This document shows, one piece after another, positions 44,130-52,011 of a DNA stretch of 64,000 nucleotides. Position numbers and translations under genes: made by a program. Below the pieces are notes generated by a model. The model made no database searches. It was not told where the DNA came from and saw only the letters and a list, made by a program, of their open reading frames with translations. The DNA comes from Mediterraneibacter glycyrrhizinilyticus (GTDB taxonomy: Bacteria; Bacillota; Clostridia; Lachnospirales; Lachnospiraceae), in assembly GCF_015560805.1 (NCBI RefSeq), contig NZ_JADMSO010000004.1, positions 172,656-236,655 on the forward strand. The letters run 5' to 3'. Each line of letters opens with the position of its first letter. Positions within the stretch are counted from its first letter, which is position 1.

Positions 44130-44158
44130 ATTATACCATCGGCACGGATGTTTGTCAA
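44130..44158 (-). promoter_or_regulatory. Consensus sigma-A promoter of the FUSC operon
   Basis: TTGACA, 17 bases and TATAAT on the minus strand, a full match to consensus in sequence and spacing, the strongest promoter in the window. It is about 90 bases before the FUSC start codon and just after the NfnAB terminator. Confidence 0.8.
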
Positions 44159-44167
44159 TGAAAGAAA

Positions 44168-44216
44168 AAACAGAGGCCTGAAGCTTCTAAAATAACTTTC
44201 TGCCCTCTGTTTTTCA
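44168..44216. terminator. Bidirectional-looking terminator after nfnAB
   Basis: AAACAGAGGCC at 44168-44178 pairs with GGCCTCTG-like GCCCTCTGTTT at 44202-44212 with one mismatch. On the minus strand a T run (TTTTTTC) follows. It closes the nfnAB message, 20 bases after the stop. Confidence 0.8.
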
Positions 44217-44232
44217 TGCGTATTCTCTTATT

Positions 44233-45621
44233 TTATTTATCACGCAGATATTCATCGATTCCTTTTGCCGCCGCTTTTCCGGCGCCCATTGCAAGAATAA
44301 CCGTTGCAGCGCCTGTCACGGCGTCTCCGCCTGCATAAACGCCCTCTTTGGAAGTCTTTCCGCTTTCTTCATCTGCTACGATACATTTCCACTTGTTGAT
44401 CTCAAGTCCCTCTGTCGTAGAAGAGATCAGCGGGTTCGGGGATGTACCAAGCGACATGATCACGGTATCCACGTCGATCACAAATTCAGATCCCGGAACT
44501 TCTACCGGACGTCTTCTTCCGGATGCATCCGGTTCGCCCAATTCCATCTTGATCACTTTCATTCCTGTGACATTTCCCTTGTCGTCTACAAGAATCTCTT
44601 TTGGATTTGTCAGCAGATCAAAAATGATACCCTCTTCTTTTGCGTGATGTACTTCCTCCACTCTGGCCGGAAGTTCTTCTTCGCTTCGACGATATACGAT
44701 ATGTACCTCAGCGCCGAGACGGAGCGCTGTTCTTGCGGCATCCATCGCAACGTTACCGCCACCGACTACCGCTACCTTTGTTCCGGCGCAGATCGGTGTA
44801 TCATAATTATCATCAAACGCTTTCATCAGGTTGCTTCTTGTCAGGTATTCATTTGCAGAAAATACACCGTTGGCATTCTCGCCCGGGATTCCCATAAATT
44901 TCGGAAGACCTGCTCCTGATCCGATAAATACAGCTTCAAATCCCTCTTCCTCGATCAGCTGATCGATCGTTGTAGATTTGCCGATCACAACGTTTGTCTC
45001 AAATTTAACACCAAGTTCTTTGACTTTCTCAATTTCTTTTGCAACAACTTTCTGCTTCGGCAGACGGAATTCCGGGATACCGTATACGAGAACACCGCCA
45101 AGCTCATGAAGCGCTTCAAATACTGTCACTTCATAACCAAGCTTTGCAAGATCTCCGGCGCAAGTCAGTCCCGACGGACCGGAACCGATCACTGCAACTT
45201 TATGCCCGTTGGTCTTCTCTGCGCCGACCGGTTTGATATCATGTTCCAGCGCATAATCTGCAACGAAACGCTCCAGCTTACCGATGGAGATCGGCTCGCC
45301 CTTGATTCCGCGGATGCACTGCCCCTCACACTGGGATTCCTGCGGGCATACACGTCCGCAAATAGCCGGAAGCGCGCTTGCCTGTCCGATCACTTTGTAG
45401 GCTTCCTCGATATTTCCATCTTTTACTTCTTTGATAAATCCCGGAATATTGATCGCAACCGGACATCCCTGAATACATTTCGCATTTTTACAATTGATGC
45501 ATCTGGCTGCCTCTTCCATCGCTTCTTCCTGATTATATCCAAGACAAACTTCTTCAAAGTTTGCTGCTCGTACTTTCGGATCCTGTTCTCTTACAGGCAC
45601 TTTCTTTAATACATCTGCCAT
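44233..45621 (-). CDS. nfnB: NfnB-type large subunit of ferredoxin-NADP+ transhydrogenase (GltA-like)
   Basis: 462 residues. Two 4Fe-4S clusters: Cys41, Cys44, Cys49 and Cys53 (CINCKNAKCIQGC), then Cys88, Cys92, Cys98 and Cys102. A first FAD motif IGSGPSGLTCAGDLAKLGY (about 150-168) and a pyridine-nucleotide motif VVGGGNVAMDAARTALRLG (about 290-308) follow. Alone this could be called glutamate synthase small chain. Its partner is the FNR-like subunit directly upstream, with stop and start joined as TAATG, and no gltB is near. That pairing is NfnAB, the electron-bifurcating enzyme that uses NADH and reduced ferredoxin to make NADPH. GGAGGTG precedes the ATG. Confidence 0.82.
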   Translation of the reverse strand: MADVLKKVPVREQDPKVRAANFEEVCLGYNQEEAMEEAARCINCKNAKCIQGCPVAINIPGFIKEVKDGNIEEAYKVIGQASALPAICGRVCPQESQCEGQCIRGIKGEPISIGKLERFVADYALEHDIKPVGAEKTNGHKVAVIGSGPSGLTCAGDLAKLGYEVTVFEALHELGGVLVYGIPEFRLPKQKVVAKEIEKVKELGVKFETNVVIGKSTTIDQLIEEEGFEAVFIGSGAGLPKFMGIPGENANGVFSANEYLTRSNLMKAFDDNYDTPICAGTKVAVVGGGNVAMDAARTALRLGAEVHIVYRRSEEELPARVEEVHHAKEEGIIFDLLTNPKEILVDDKGNVTGMKVIKMELGEPDASGRRRPVEVPGSEFVIDVDTVIMSLGTSPNPLISSTTEGLEINKWKCIVADEESGKTSKEGVYAGGDAVTGAATVILAMGAGKAAAKGIDEYLRDK

Positions 45622-46511
45622 TAGTTGTCACCTCCGCAATTTCCACATCCGCCGTGGTGTGTGTCACCCTCCTGCAGTTTCAGCATTGCGCGTCCCTCTG
45701 CAGTCTTATATGTCTGTGCTCTCTTCATTGCCTGATCAAAATCTACAAGGTGACCATCAAATTCCGGTCCGTCCACACAGGCAAATTTGATCTCATCGCC
45801 AACCTGAAGACGGCAGGCGCCGCACATTCCGGTTCCGTCTACCATGATCGGGTTCATGCTGACGATCGTCGGGATCTCCAGTTTCTTTGTCAGCAGACAG
45901 ACGAATTTCATCATGATCATCGGTCCGATCGCAACGCATACGTCATATTTCTTGCCTTCATTCTGAACAAGGTCTTCCACAACAGCCGTTACCATACCGG
46001 ATCTTCCGTAAGAGCCGTCATCCGTTGTCACATACAGATTTCCGGCAACTGCTTCCAGTTCTTTCTCGAGGATCACCATATCTTTTGTTTTGGCGCCAAG
46101 CACGACGTCTGCTTCGATTCCATGCTCGTGAAGCCATTTCACCTGTGGGTATACCGGTGCAGCGCCGACACCCCCGGCAACAAACAGCATTTTTTTCTTC
46201 TTCAGAGATGCAAGAGCCTCTGCCACAAATTCAGAAGCGCATCCGAGCGGTCCAACAAAATCACGGAAACTGTCGCCCTCTTTTAACGCCGACATCTTCA
46301 CGGTGGAAGCTCCTACTTCCTGGAATACGATCGTGATCGTTCCTGCCTCTCGGTCATAATCGCAGATTGTAAGCGGAATCCGTTCCCCCTTATCATCCAT
46401 CTTTACGATCACAAACTGTCCCGGCTGACAATGCTTTGCAACACGTGGTGCATGAACATCCATAAGAAAAATCTTATCAGCCAGCTTCTCTGCTTTTAAA
46501 ATCTTATACAT
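45621..46511 (-). CDS. nfnA: NfnA-type FAD/2Fe-2S subunit (sulfide/dihydroorotate dehydrogenase-like)
   Basis: 296 residues from the ATG at 46511, with AGGAGG 6 bases upstream. The ferredoxin-reductase fold shows PRVAKHCQPGQFVIVK (FAD), IPLTICDYDREAGTI, and FVAGGVGAAPVYPQVKWL (nucleotide-binding loop, about 104-121). The 2Fe-2S region has Cys in GTGMCGACR (about 229-232) and FACVDG (about 243). Its last residues are a Cys/His tail, THHGGCGNCGG, that I would not expect from the core fold. It pairs with the large subunit, and its stop overlaps that start. With the neighbouring rex-controlled alcohol dehydrogenase it fits a redox-balance module. Confidence 0.82.
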   Translation of the reverse strand: MYKILKAEKLADKIFLMDVHAPRVAKHCQPGQFVIVKMDDKGERIPLTICDYDREAGTITIVFQEVGASTVKMSALKEGDSFRDFVGPLGCASEFVAEALASLKKKKMLFVAGGVGAAPVYPQVKWLHEHGIEADVVLGAKTKDMVILEKELEAVAGNLYVTTDDGSYGRSGMVTAVVEDLVQNEGKKYDVCVAIGPMIMMKFVCLLTKKLEIPTIVSMNPIMVDGTGMCGACRLQVGDEIKFACVDGPEFDGHLVDFDQAMKRAQTYKTAEGRAMLKLQEGDTHHGGCGNCGGDN

Positions 46512-46594
46512 GATCTTCCTCCTTGTATTCATATACGCCCTCTCATTTGGATTCTGCTTTTACAGAAAACCGGTGCAAGAGCCTCTCTTCTGAT

Positions 46595-46623
46595 ATAATA
46601 CGATATTCCCCTCTTATAAGCAA
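46595..46623 (-). promoter_or_regulatory. Predicted sigma-A promoter of nfnAB
   Basis: TTGCTT, 17 bases and TATTAT on the minus strand, about 85 bases before nfnA, just after the alcohol dehydrogenase terminator. Confidence 0.55.
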
Positions 46624-46649
46624 GTAGTCTTTTTCAGGAAATCATCAGA

Positions 46650-46682
46650 AAAAGGACAGATACCTTTCAGTACCTGTCCCTC
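46650..46682 (-). terminator. Terminator after the alcohol dehydrogenase gene
   Basis: GGACAG-GTAC pairs with GTA-CTGTCC around a six-base loop and is followed by TTTTTC on the minus strand. It starts about 17 bases after the stop codon. A second weaker hairpin (CTTTTTC/GAAAAAG) follows. Confidence 0.75.
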
Positions 46683-46698
46683 AAGTTTCCGTCCGGAA

Positions 46699-47880
46699 TT
46701 AGAAATCAACTTCTGTTCCGTAGTAAATACATGTGAACAGTTTCTCCATTGTAGCCGGATCGATCGCACGCGGATTGGATCCTGTACATGCATCTCCAAC
46801 GGCAAGTTCGGAGATCTTTGCAATCTTCTCTTTGAACTCGTCTTCATTGATACCGAATTCTTTCAATGTCTTCGGAATGTTCAACTGTACATTAAAGTCG
46901 TCGATCTTCTCGCACAGGCTGTTGATCAGTGCTTTTTCAGAAGCGCCCGGAAGTCCGACTTTTCTTGCGATCTCAGCGTACCGTTTTGCAGCTACCGGAT
47001 CTTTTGCATTGTATTTGATAACATATGGCAGATACATTGCGTTTGCACATCCATGTGTGATATGACCGGTTGAGAACGCTGCGCCTGTCTTATGAGCCAT
47101 GGAATGAACGATACCAAGCAGGGCATTGGAAAATGCCATTCCTGCCAGACACTGTGCGTCATGCATATGTGCTCTTGCATCCATATTGCCTCTGAAAGAA
47201 GCCGGCAGATAATCAAATACCATCTCGATCGCCTGAATTGCCAGCGGATCCGTATATGCACAGTTCAATGTAGATACATAAGCCTCGATCGCATGTGTCA
47301 ACGCATCCATACCTGTATATGCAACCTGTTTTGCCGGAAGTCCCTCTACCAGTTCGGAATCTACGATCGCAACATCCGGTGTGATATTAAAATCAGCCAG
47401 CGGATATTTTACGCCGGTCTCATAGTTTGTGATAACAGAGAATGCTGTTACTTCTGTTGCAGTACCGGATGTAGACGGGATCGCACAGAATTTTGCTTTC
47501 TGTCTTAATTCCGGGAAGTTAAACGGAATGCAGAGTTCCTCAAATGTAACATCCGGATATTCATAGAATGCCCACATTGCTTTTGCGGCATCGATCGGGG
47601 ATCCACCACCCATAGATACGATCCAATCCGGTTCAAACTTGCGCATCGCTTCCGCGCCTCTCATAACAGTCTCAACAGACGGATCCGGTTCAACACCCTC
47701 GAACAGTTCTACTTCCATGCCTGCCTCTTTCAGGTAATTCACCGCTTTATCAAGGAATCCCTGACGCTTCATGGAACCACCGCCAACTACGAGGATCGCT
47801 TTTTTTCCTTTCAGATTTTTCAGTTCTTCCAGACATCCTTTACCGTGATAAATGTCTCTTGGTAATGTAAATCTTCCCAT
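46699..47880 (-). CDS. Iron-containing alcohol dehydrogenase (butanol dehydrogenase type)
   Basis: 393 residues. The dinucleotide motif VSMGGGSPIDAAKAMWAF (about 89-106) is the GGGSxxDxAK signature. The metal site is formed by an Asp in VAIVDSEL (about 190-197) and His residues in TGMDALTHAIEAY (about 208-220) and GIVHSMAHKTGAAFSTGHITHGCANA (about 262-287). It reduces aldehydes to alcohols with NADH or NADPH at the end of fermentation, disposing of reducing power. A Rex-box-like palindrome overlaps its transcription start, which points to control by the NADH/NAD+ ratio through Rex (61 kb). Monocistronic, between its own promoter and terminator. Confidence 0.88.
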   Translation of the reverse strand: MGRFTLPRDIYHGKGCLEELKNLKGKKAILVVGGGSMKRQGFLDKAVNYLKEAGMEVELFEGVEPDPSVETVMRGAEAMRKFEPDWIVSMGGGSPIDAAKAMWAFYEYPDVTFEELCIPFNFPELRQKAKFCAIPSTSGTATEVTAFSVITNYETGVKYPLADFNITPDVAIVDSELVEGLPAKQVAYTGMDALTHAIEAYVSTLNCAYTDPLAIQAIEMVFDYLPASFRGNMDARAHMHDAQCLAGMAFSNALLGIVHSMAHKTGAAFSTGHITHGCANAMYLPYVIKYNAKDPVAAKRYAEIARKVGLPGASEKALINSLCEKIDDFNVQLNIPKTLKEFGINEDEFKEKIAKISELAVGDACTGSNPRAIDPATMEKLFTCIYYGTEVDF

Positions 47881-47907
47881 CGCAATACATCTCCTTGTAT
47901 ATGTATT

Positions 47908-47923
47908 TGTTATTTTTTTAACA
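47908..47923 (-). promoter_or_regulatory. Candidate Rex operator in the alcohol dehydrogenase promoter
   Basis: The minus-strand sequence TGTTAAAAAAATAACA matches the clostridial Rex consensus TGTTAANNNNTTAACA at 11 of 12 defined positions. It lies 6 bases downstream of the -10 and covers the predicted transcription start, where a bound repressor would block RNA polymerase. rex itself is at 61 kb. Confidence 0.6.
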
Positions 47924-47928
47924 TGTAT

Positions 47929-47957
47929 ATTATAACACTCTTCCCCTTTTCATACAA
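47929..47957 (-). promoter_or_regulatory. Predicted sigma-A promoter of the alcohol dehydrogenase gene
   Basis: TTGTAT, 17 bases and TATAAT on the minus strand, about 50 bases before the start codon and directly beside the Rex-like palindrome. Confidence 0.7.
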
Positions 47958-47991
47958 GCCAATATATGTAAATTTTGAGCTAAATAGTGCA

Positions 47992-48032
47992 CAAAAAACC
48001 CCTTGCATTTTTAGTTAAAAATACAAGGGGTA
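47992..48032 (-). terminator. Terminator of the ftsK-fhs-folD operon
   Basis: ACCCCTTGTATTTTTA pairs with TAAAAATGCAAGGGGT across a short loop (one mismatch) and is followed by TTTTTTG on the minus strand. It begins about 5 bases after the stop of the zinc-ribbon protein gene. Confidence 0.85.
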
Positions 48033-48035
48033 TCT

Positions 48036-49442
48036 CTATTCGTATTCCAACAGATAATTCCGCTTTGTCACCTGTGTCATCTTTCCGGCATCATTGATCA
48101 GAACCGCTGAAAAGATCGTGCTTCCCTCCGGCATATCTACCGGTCCCGTATATGGAGTGGACGCTGCCGACGGCGTAGTCCCATCCGTTGTATAATATGC
48201 GGTATACCCTTCCGGTACCTGGATCGTGATCTGCGTCGGTACACTGTACTGACCGGTCGAAGGTGTCACTGCAGGCGCATCTTCGATTGGGATCTCTATC
48301 GTATAAGTGCGGCTTGCTGTCAGACTTGGGATTCCTTTTTTGTTGACTGCGATCGTTTTGATCGTTGTCGTTCCCTCTTCAAGAAGAATCGGCTCCGTAT
48401 ACTCGATGCTTTCCGTTGTCGGTTCCGAATCATCCAGCGTATAGTAAATCTTACCGTCTCCTGTAAGCGTAACTTCCTGTACTTCGGTGTAATCACCCTC
48501 TTCCAGACTAAATTCCGGCATATCGGAAACATATGCGCTCACCTTAGAAAGTACCGCATCACTGCATCCCGAAAGCATTCCGGAAATCTGTTCCACCTGT
48601 TTCGTATCCACATAAAATTGGATCGCCGCCTGATACAATGCCGCATTTTCAGGTTGGGAATCAATTGCCGTCAAGAACATTTCTTCCGCTTCATCTTCCT
48701 TTTTCTGTTGGATATATAACTTGGAGATTCCTGTGTACGCCTCTGCTTTTTTCGCATCCTTTCGTATCGCACGCTGAAATAGTTTTTCCGAAGTATGATA
48801 ATCTCCGGTCTGCATTGCCTGATATGCCTTGGCTACAACCCCGTCGTAAGAATTCTGGTATACGACAAATCCGGCACCTCCCAATACGACAAGGAGCACA
48901 AGCAGGATTCCAGCCACCAGACGGCGTCTTTTTTTGACAGCACGTTTTTTACGCGCTGCCTGCTGACGACGTTTTTCTTCTACATCACGACCGGATCCGC
49001 CTCCATTTTGACGGACTGCTCCTGTGCCGGGTCTCATCTGTCCGGTACTTTGACGCATATTTCCTGTGTTCTGCCGCAAACTGTCTGTGCTTTGCCGCAT
49101 ATTGCCTGTATTTCTGCGTGCCTCGCCCTGTGTCCTGCATCCTTGCGTATTCCCTCTCCGGACAGCAGAAGTCTTCCCCATTCGTTCTGCCCGGATCCGC
49201 TCCAGTTCCCCCTGACTCAATACACGCGTAGAATTTCCGGTTCCCTGTTCCGCTCCGCTTCGATATCGTCGAATATCGTCAGTCCGGATCGGTCTTGTTG
49301 CATCTTCAACCGAGCCACGCACTTCACGCACAAGAACATCTTCCAACGGATTATAATCCGGCACCATCTGTACTTCGTTTCTGCAATCGGGGCAGATCAG
49401 CATACCCTCCGGTATATCTGCACCACAATGTGTACATCTCAT
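48036..49442 (-). CDS. Zinc-ribbon membrane protein with TPRs and chitobiase-like C-terminal domains
   Basis: 468 residues with an unusual layout. A zinc ribbon opens it (Cys3, Cys6, Cys17, Cys20). A polar, Arg-rich linker contains five 7-residue repeats of the form [NSG]T[GD]xxR[QP] (111-145). A strongly basic stretch (158-174) precedes one membrane span (175-196). Tetratricopeptide-like helices follow (about 200-300: GDYHTSEKLFQRAIRKDAKKAEAYTG). Two Ig-like beta domains end it, with YYTLDDSEPT (about 343-352) and YYTTDGTTPS (about 423-432), as in the CHB_HEX_C domain of sugar hydrolases. No enzyme motif is visible. The basic-side rule puts the ribbon inside and the beta domains outside. It follows folD by 13 bp. 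Confidence 0.8.
   Translation of the reverse strand: MRCTHCGADIPEGMLICPDCRNEVQMVPDYNPLEDVLVREVRGSVEDATRPIRTDDIRRYRSGAEQGTGNSTRVLSQGELERIRAERMGKTSAVRRGNTQGCRTQGEARRNTGNMRQSTDSLRQNTGNMRQSTGQMRPGTGAVRQNGGGSGRDVEEKRRQQAARKKRAVKKRRRLVAGILLVLLVVLGGAGFVVYQNSYDGVVAKAYQAMQTGDYHTSEKLFQRAIRKDAKKAEAYTGISKLYIQQKKEDEAEEMFLTAIDSQPENAALYQAAIQFYVDTKQVEQISGMLSGCSDAVLSKVSAYVSDMPEFSLEEGDYTEVQEVTLTGDGKIYYTLDDSEPTTESIEYTEPILLEEGTTTIKTIAVNKKGIPSLTASRTYTIEIPIEDAPAVTPSTGQYSVPTQITIQVPEGYTAYYTTDGTTPSAASTPYTGPVDMPEGSTIFSAVLINDAGKMTQVTKRNYLLEYE
49008..49112 (-). repeat. Five-fold 21-base repeat inside the zinc-ribbon gene
   Basis: Five in-frame 21-base units encode NTGNMRQ, STDSLRQ, NTGNMRQ, STGQMRP and GTGAVRQ. Units 1 and 3 are the same at protein level. 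Such an array can gain or lose units by slipped pairing. Confidence 0.75.
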
Positions 49443-49455
49443 TTAGTGCTTCCTC

Positions 49456-50295
49456 CTACTGTCGTGCTGTTTCCACACAGTTGTTCATCAACATTGCTAT
49501 TGTCATCGGACCAACTCCGCCCGGAACCGGCGTGATCGCAGACGCCTTTTTTGAGACTCTCTCAAAAGCAACGTCCCCGCATAACTTTCCGTTCTCATCC
49601 CGATGCATTCCGACATCGATCACGACCGCCCCGTCTTTTACATAGTCCTCATCGATAAAACGTGCTTTTCCGACTGCTGCGATCAAAATGTCTGCTCGCT
49701 TTGTAATCTCTTTCAGATTCTTTGTATGGGAATGCGCGATCGTTACCGTTGCATTTTCACGGAGCAAAAGCGCAGCCATCGGTTTCCCGACGATGTTGCT
49801 CCGCCCCACCACAACACATTCTTTTCCGTCCAGCGTGATGTCCGAACGCTTCAGAAGCTGAATGATCCCTGCCGGTGTACAGGATAAAAATCCTTTTTCA
49901 CCGATCCACAGTCTTCCTACACTGACCGGATGAAATCCATCCACATCTTTTTCCGGTGAAATGGCGCGGATCACTTTGTCTTCGTCAATATGTTTCGGAA
50001 GCGGAAGCTGGACAAGGATTCCGTTCACCGATTCTTTACTGTTCAGAGTATCGATCAGTTTCAGAAGCTCTTCCTCCGACGTTGATTCTTCCAGTTCATA
50101 AGATTCCGATTCAATCCCGATATATGCACAGGCTTTCTTTTTATTGTTAACATAAACCGATGAAGCCGGATCCGCTCCAACCTGTACAACCGCCAGGCAG
50201 ACCTGCTTTCCCTCAGATTTTAATCTGCTTACTTCCAGTTTCAATTCATCTTTGATTTCTTTTGAAATCTGCTTTCCGTCTATCAAATGTGTCAT
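49456..50295 (-). CDS. folD: Methylene-THF dehydrogenase/methenyl-THF cyclohydrolase FolD
   Basis: 279 residues, the normal length. YVNNKKKACAYIGIESE (about 49-65) holds the catalytic lysine, GILVQLPLPKHIDEDKVI (about 94-111) is the second signature and PVSVGRLWIGEKGFLSCTPAGIIQLL (about 123-148) the third. The nucleotide-binding VVVGRSNIVGKPMAALLL is near 155-172. It interconverts 5,10-methylene-THF, methenyl-THF and 10-formyl-THF with NAD(P). It lies 25 bp after fhs, which makes 10-formyl-THF, so the two form one C1 module. AAAGGAG is 8 bases before the ATG. Confidence 0.96.
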   Translation of the reverse strand: MTHLIDGKQISKEIKDELKLEVSRLKSEGKQVCLAVVQVGADPASSVYVNNKKKACAYIGIESESYELEESTSEEELLKLIDTLNSKESVNGILVQLPLPKHIDEDKVIRAISPEKDVDGFHPVSVGRLWIGEKGFLSCTPAGIIQLLKRSDITLDGKECVVVGRSNIVGKPMAALLLRENATVTIAHSHTKNLKEITKRADILIAAVGKARFIDEDYVKDGAVVIDVGMHRDENGKLCGDVAFERVSKKASAITPVPGGVGPMTIAMLMNNCVETARQ

Positions 50296-50320
50296 TCGTG
50301 TCTCCTTTATCGCATCTATA

Positions 50321-51991
50321 TTAAAACAGACCGGTAATTTTTCCGTTTTCGTCTACATCGATCTGATTTGCCGCAGGCACTTTCGGAAGTCCCGGCATTG
50401 TCATGACCGCACCGGTCAGTGCAACAACAAATCCGGCGCCTGCGCTCACATAAACCTCCCGGATATGAATATCAAAATTCTCCGGGCGTCCCAATTTTTT
50501 CGCATCATCCGACAATGAGTATTGATTTTTCGCCATACAGATTGGGAAACTTCCAAATCCAAGCTCTTCGATCCGTGCCAGCTGTTTCTTTGCGGCAGGC
50601 TCATAAACTACGCCGCGCGCTCCGTAAATTTCTTTTGCGATCGTCCCGATCTTTTCTTCCAAAGACAGACTGTCCTCATAGAGTGTATGGAAATGGCTTT
50701 CCTTTGTCTGCAATGTTTCCAACACTTTCTTCGCAAGCTCGATTCCGCCCTCACCGCCGTGTTCCCACACCTCGGATAAAGCAAATTCACATCCGCGTTC
50801 CTCGCAGAATTTGCGGATAAACGCATTCTCAGCGTCTGTATCCGTAACAAACGAATTCAACGTCACGATAACCGGAACACCGAATTTCTGGAGGTTTTCA
50901 ATATGTTTTTCCAGATTGACGATACCTTTTTTCAGAGCATCCAGATTTTCTTCTGCCAGATCCGCTTTTGCAACGCCCCCATTATACTTCAAAGCACGCA
51001 CGGTTGCAACAAGAACAACTGCATCCGGTTTCAGTCCCGCTTTACGGCATTTGATGTCCATAAACTTCTCGGCACCGAGATCCGCGCCGAATCCCGCTTC
51101 CGTGATCGTGATGTCACTCATTTTCAACGCCATCTTTGTTGCCCGCACACTGTTGCATCCGTGGGCAATATTGGCAAACGGACCGCCGTGGACCAATGCC
51201 GGCGTGTGTTCCAGTGTCTGGATCAGGTTTGGTTTGATCGCATCTTTCAAAAGCGCCGTCATTGCTCCTGTTGCCTGAAGATCGTCCGCCGTAACCGGCT
51301 CCCCCGCAAAATTGTATGCAACGATGATCTTTCCAAGACGTTGTTTCAGATCTGCAAGATCATCTGCAAGACAGAGGATCGCCATGATCTCCGACGCTAC
51401 CGTGATCACAAAATGATCTTCTCTCACCATACCGTCCATCTTATTGCCAAGTCCGACAACAATATTACGCAGTACGCGGTCGTTCATATCCACGCAGCGT
51501 TTCCATACAACCTGGCGAGGATCGATCTGCAGTGCATTTCCCTGCTGGATATGATTGTCCAGCATTGCTGCAAGCAGATTGTTGGCAGAAGTGATCGCAT
51601 GGAAATCTCCGGTAAAATGCAGATTCAGATCTTCCATCGGAACAACCTGCGCATATCCGCCTCCGGCCGCACCGCCTTTGATCCCGAAACACGGTCCTAA
51701 CGATGGCTCGCGAAGTGCAATGACCGCTTTCTGGTTCAGTTTCTGCATTGCCTGACCAAGCCCCACTGATGTGGTCGTTTTTCCCTCTCCGGCAGGTGTT
51801 GGATTGATCGCAGTCACAAGGACAAGCTTTCCATCCGGATTGTCTTTGATACGATCCCAAAATTCTTCCGATAATTTTGCCTTATACTTTCCGTAAAATT
51901 CCAGATCTTCCTCTGCGATCCCTGCTCTTTCGGCTACTTCTCTGATCGGAAGCATCTGTGCTTCCTGTGCAATCTGAATGTCTGTTTTCAA
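50321..51991 (-). CDS. fhs: Formate-tetrahydrofolate ligase
   Basis: 556 residues from a TTG at 51991, which has AGGAGG 8 bases upstream and gives the usual family length and start ([15 protein letters not shown]). An ATG eight codons earlier overlaps the ftsK stop (ATGA) and would work by coupling; another two codons earlier is too close to the site. The ATP loop [18 protein letters not shown] is near 65-82, [30 protein letters not shown] near 95-125. Fhs joins formate to THF with ATP to give 10-formyl-THF. In acetogens this is the first C1 step of the methyl branch, but it is also used for purines, so no acetogenesis is claimed. Confidence 0.93.
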   Translation of the reverse strand: MKTDIQIAQEAQMLPIREVAERAGIAEEDLEFYGKYKAKLSEEFWDRIKDNPDGKLVLVTAINPTPAGEGKTTTSVGLGQAMQKLNQKAVIALREPSLGPCFGIKGGAAGGGYAQVVPMEDLNLHFTGDFHAITSANNLLAAMLDNHIQQGNALQIDPRQVVWKRCVDMNDRVLRNIVVGLGNKMDGMVREDHFVITVASEIMAILCLADDLADLKQRLGKIIVAYNFAGEPVTADDLQATGAMTALLKDAIKPNLIQTLEHTPALVHGGPFANIAHGCNSVRATKMALKMSDITITEAGFGADLGAEKFMDIKCRKAGLKPDAVVLVATVRALKYNGGVAKADLAEENLDALKKGIVNLEKHIENLQKFGVPVIVTLNSFVTDTDAENAFIRKFCEERGCEFALSEVWEHGGEGGIELAKKVLETLQTKESHFHTLYEDSLSLEEKIGTIAKEIYGARGVVYEPAAKKQLARIEELGFGSFPICMAKNQYSLSDDAKKLGRPENFDIHIREVYVSAGAGFVVALTGAVMTMPGLPKVPAANQIDVDENGKITGLF

Positions 51992-52011
51992 TTTCATTTC
52001 CTCCTTGACTG

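Noticed and set aside
44233..45621. Glutamate synthase small subunit (gltD)
   Set aside because: The two 4Fe-4S motifs fit that name too, but the overlapping NfnA-type partner and the absence of a large glutamate synthase gene favour NfnAB.
50903..51700. 265-codon open frame on the plus strand
   Set aside because: Antisense to fhs; Cys/His/Phe-rich composition and no ribosome site.
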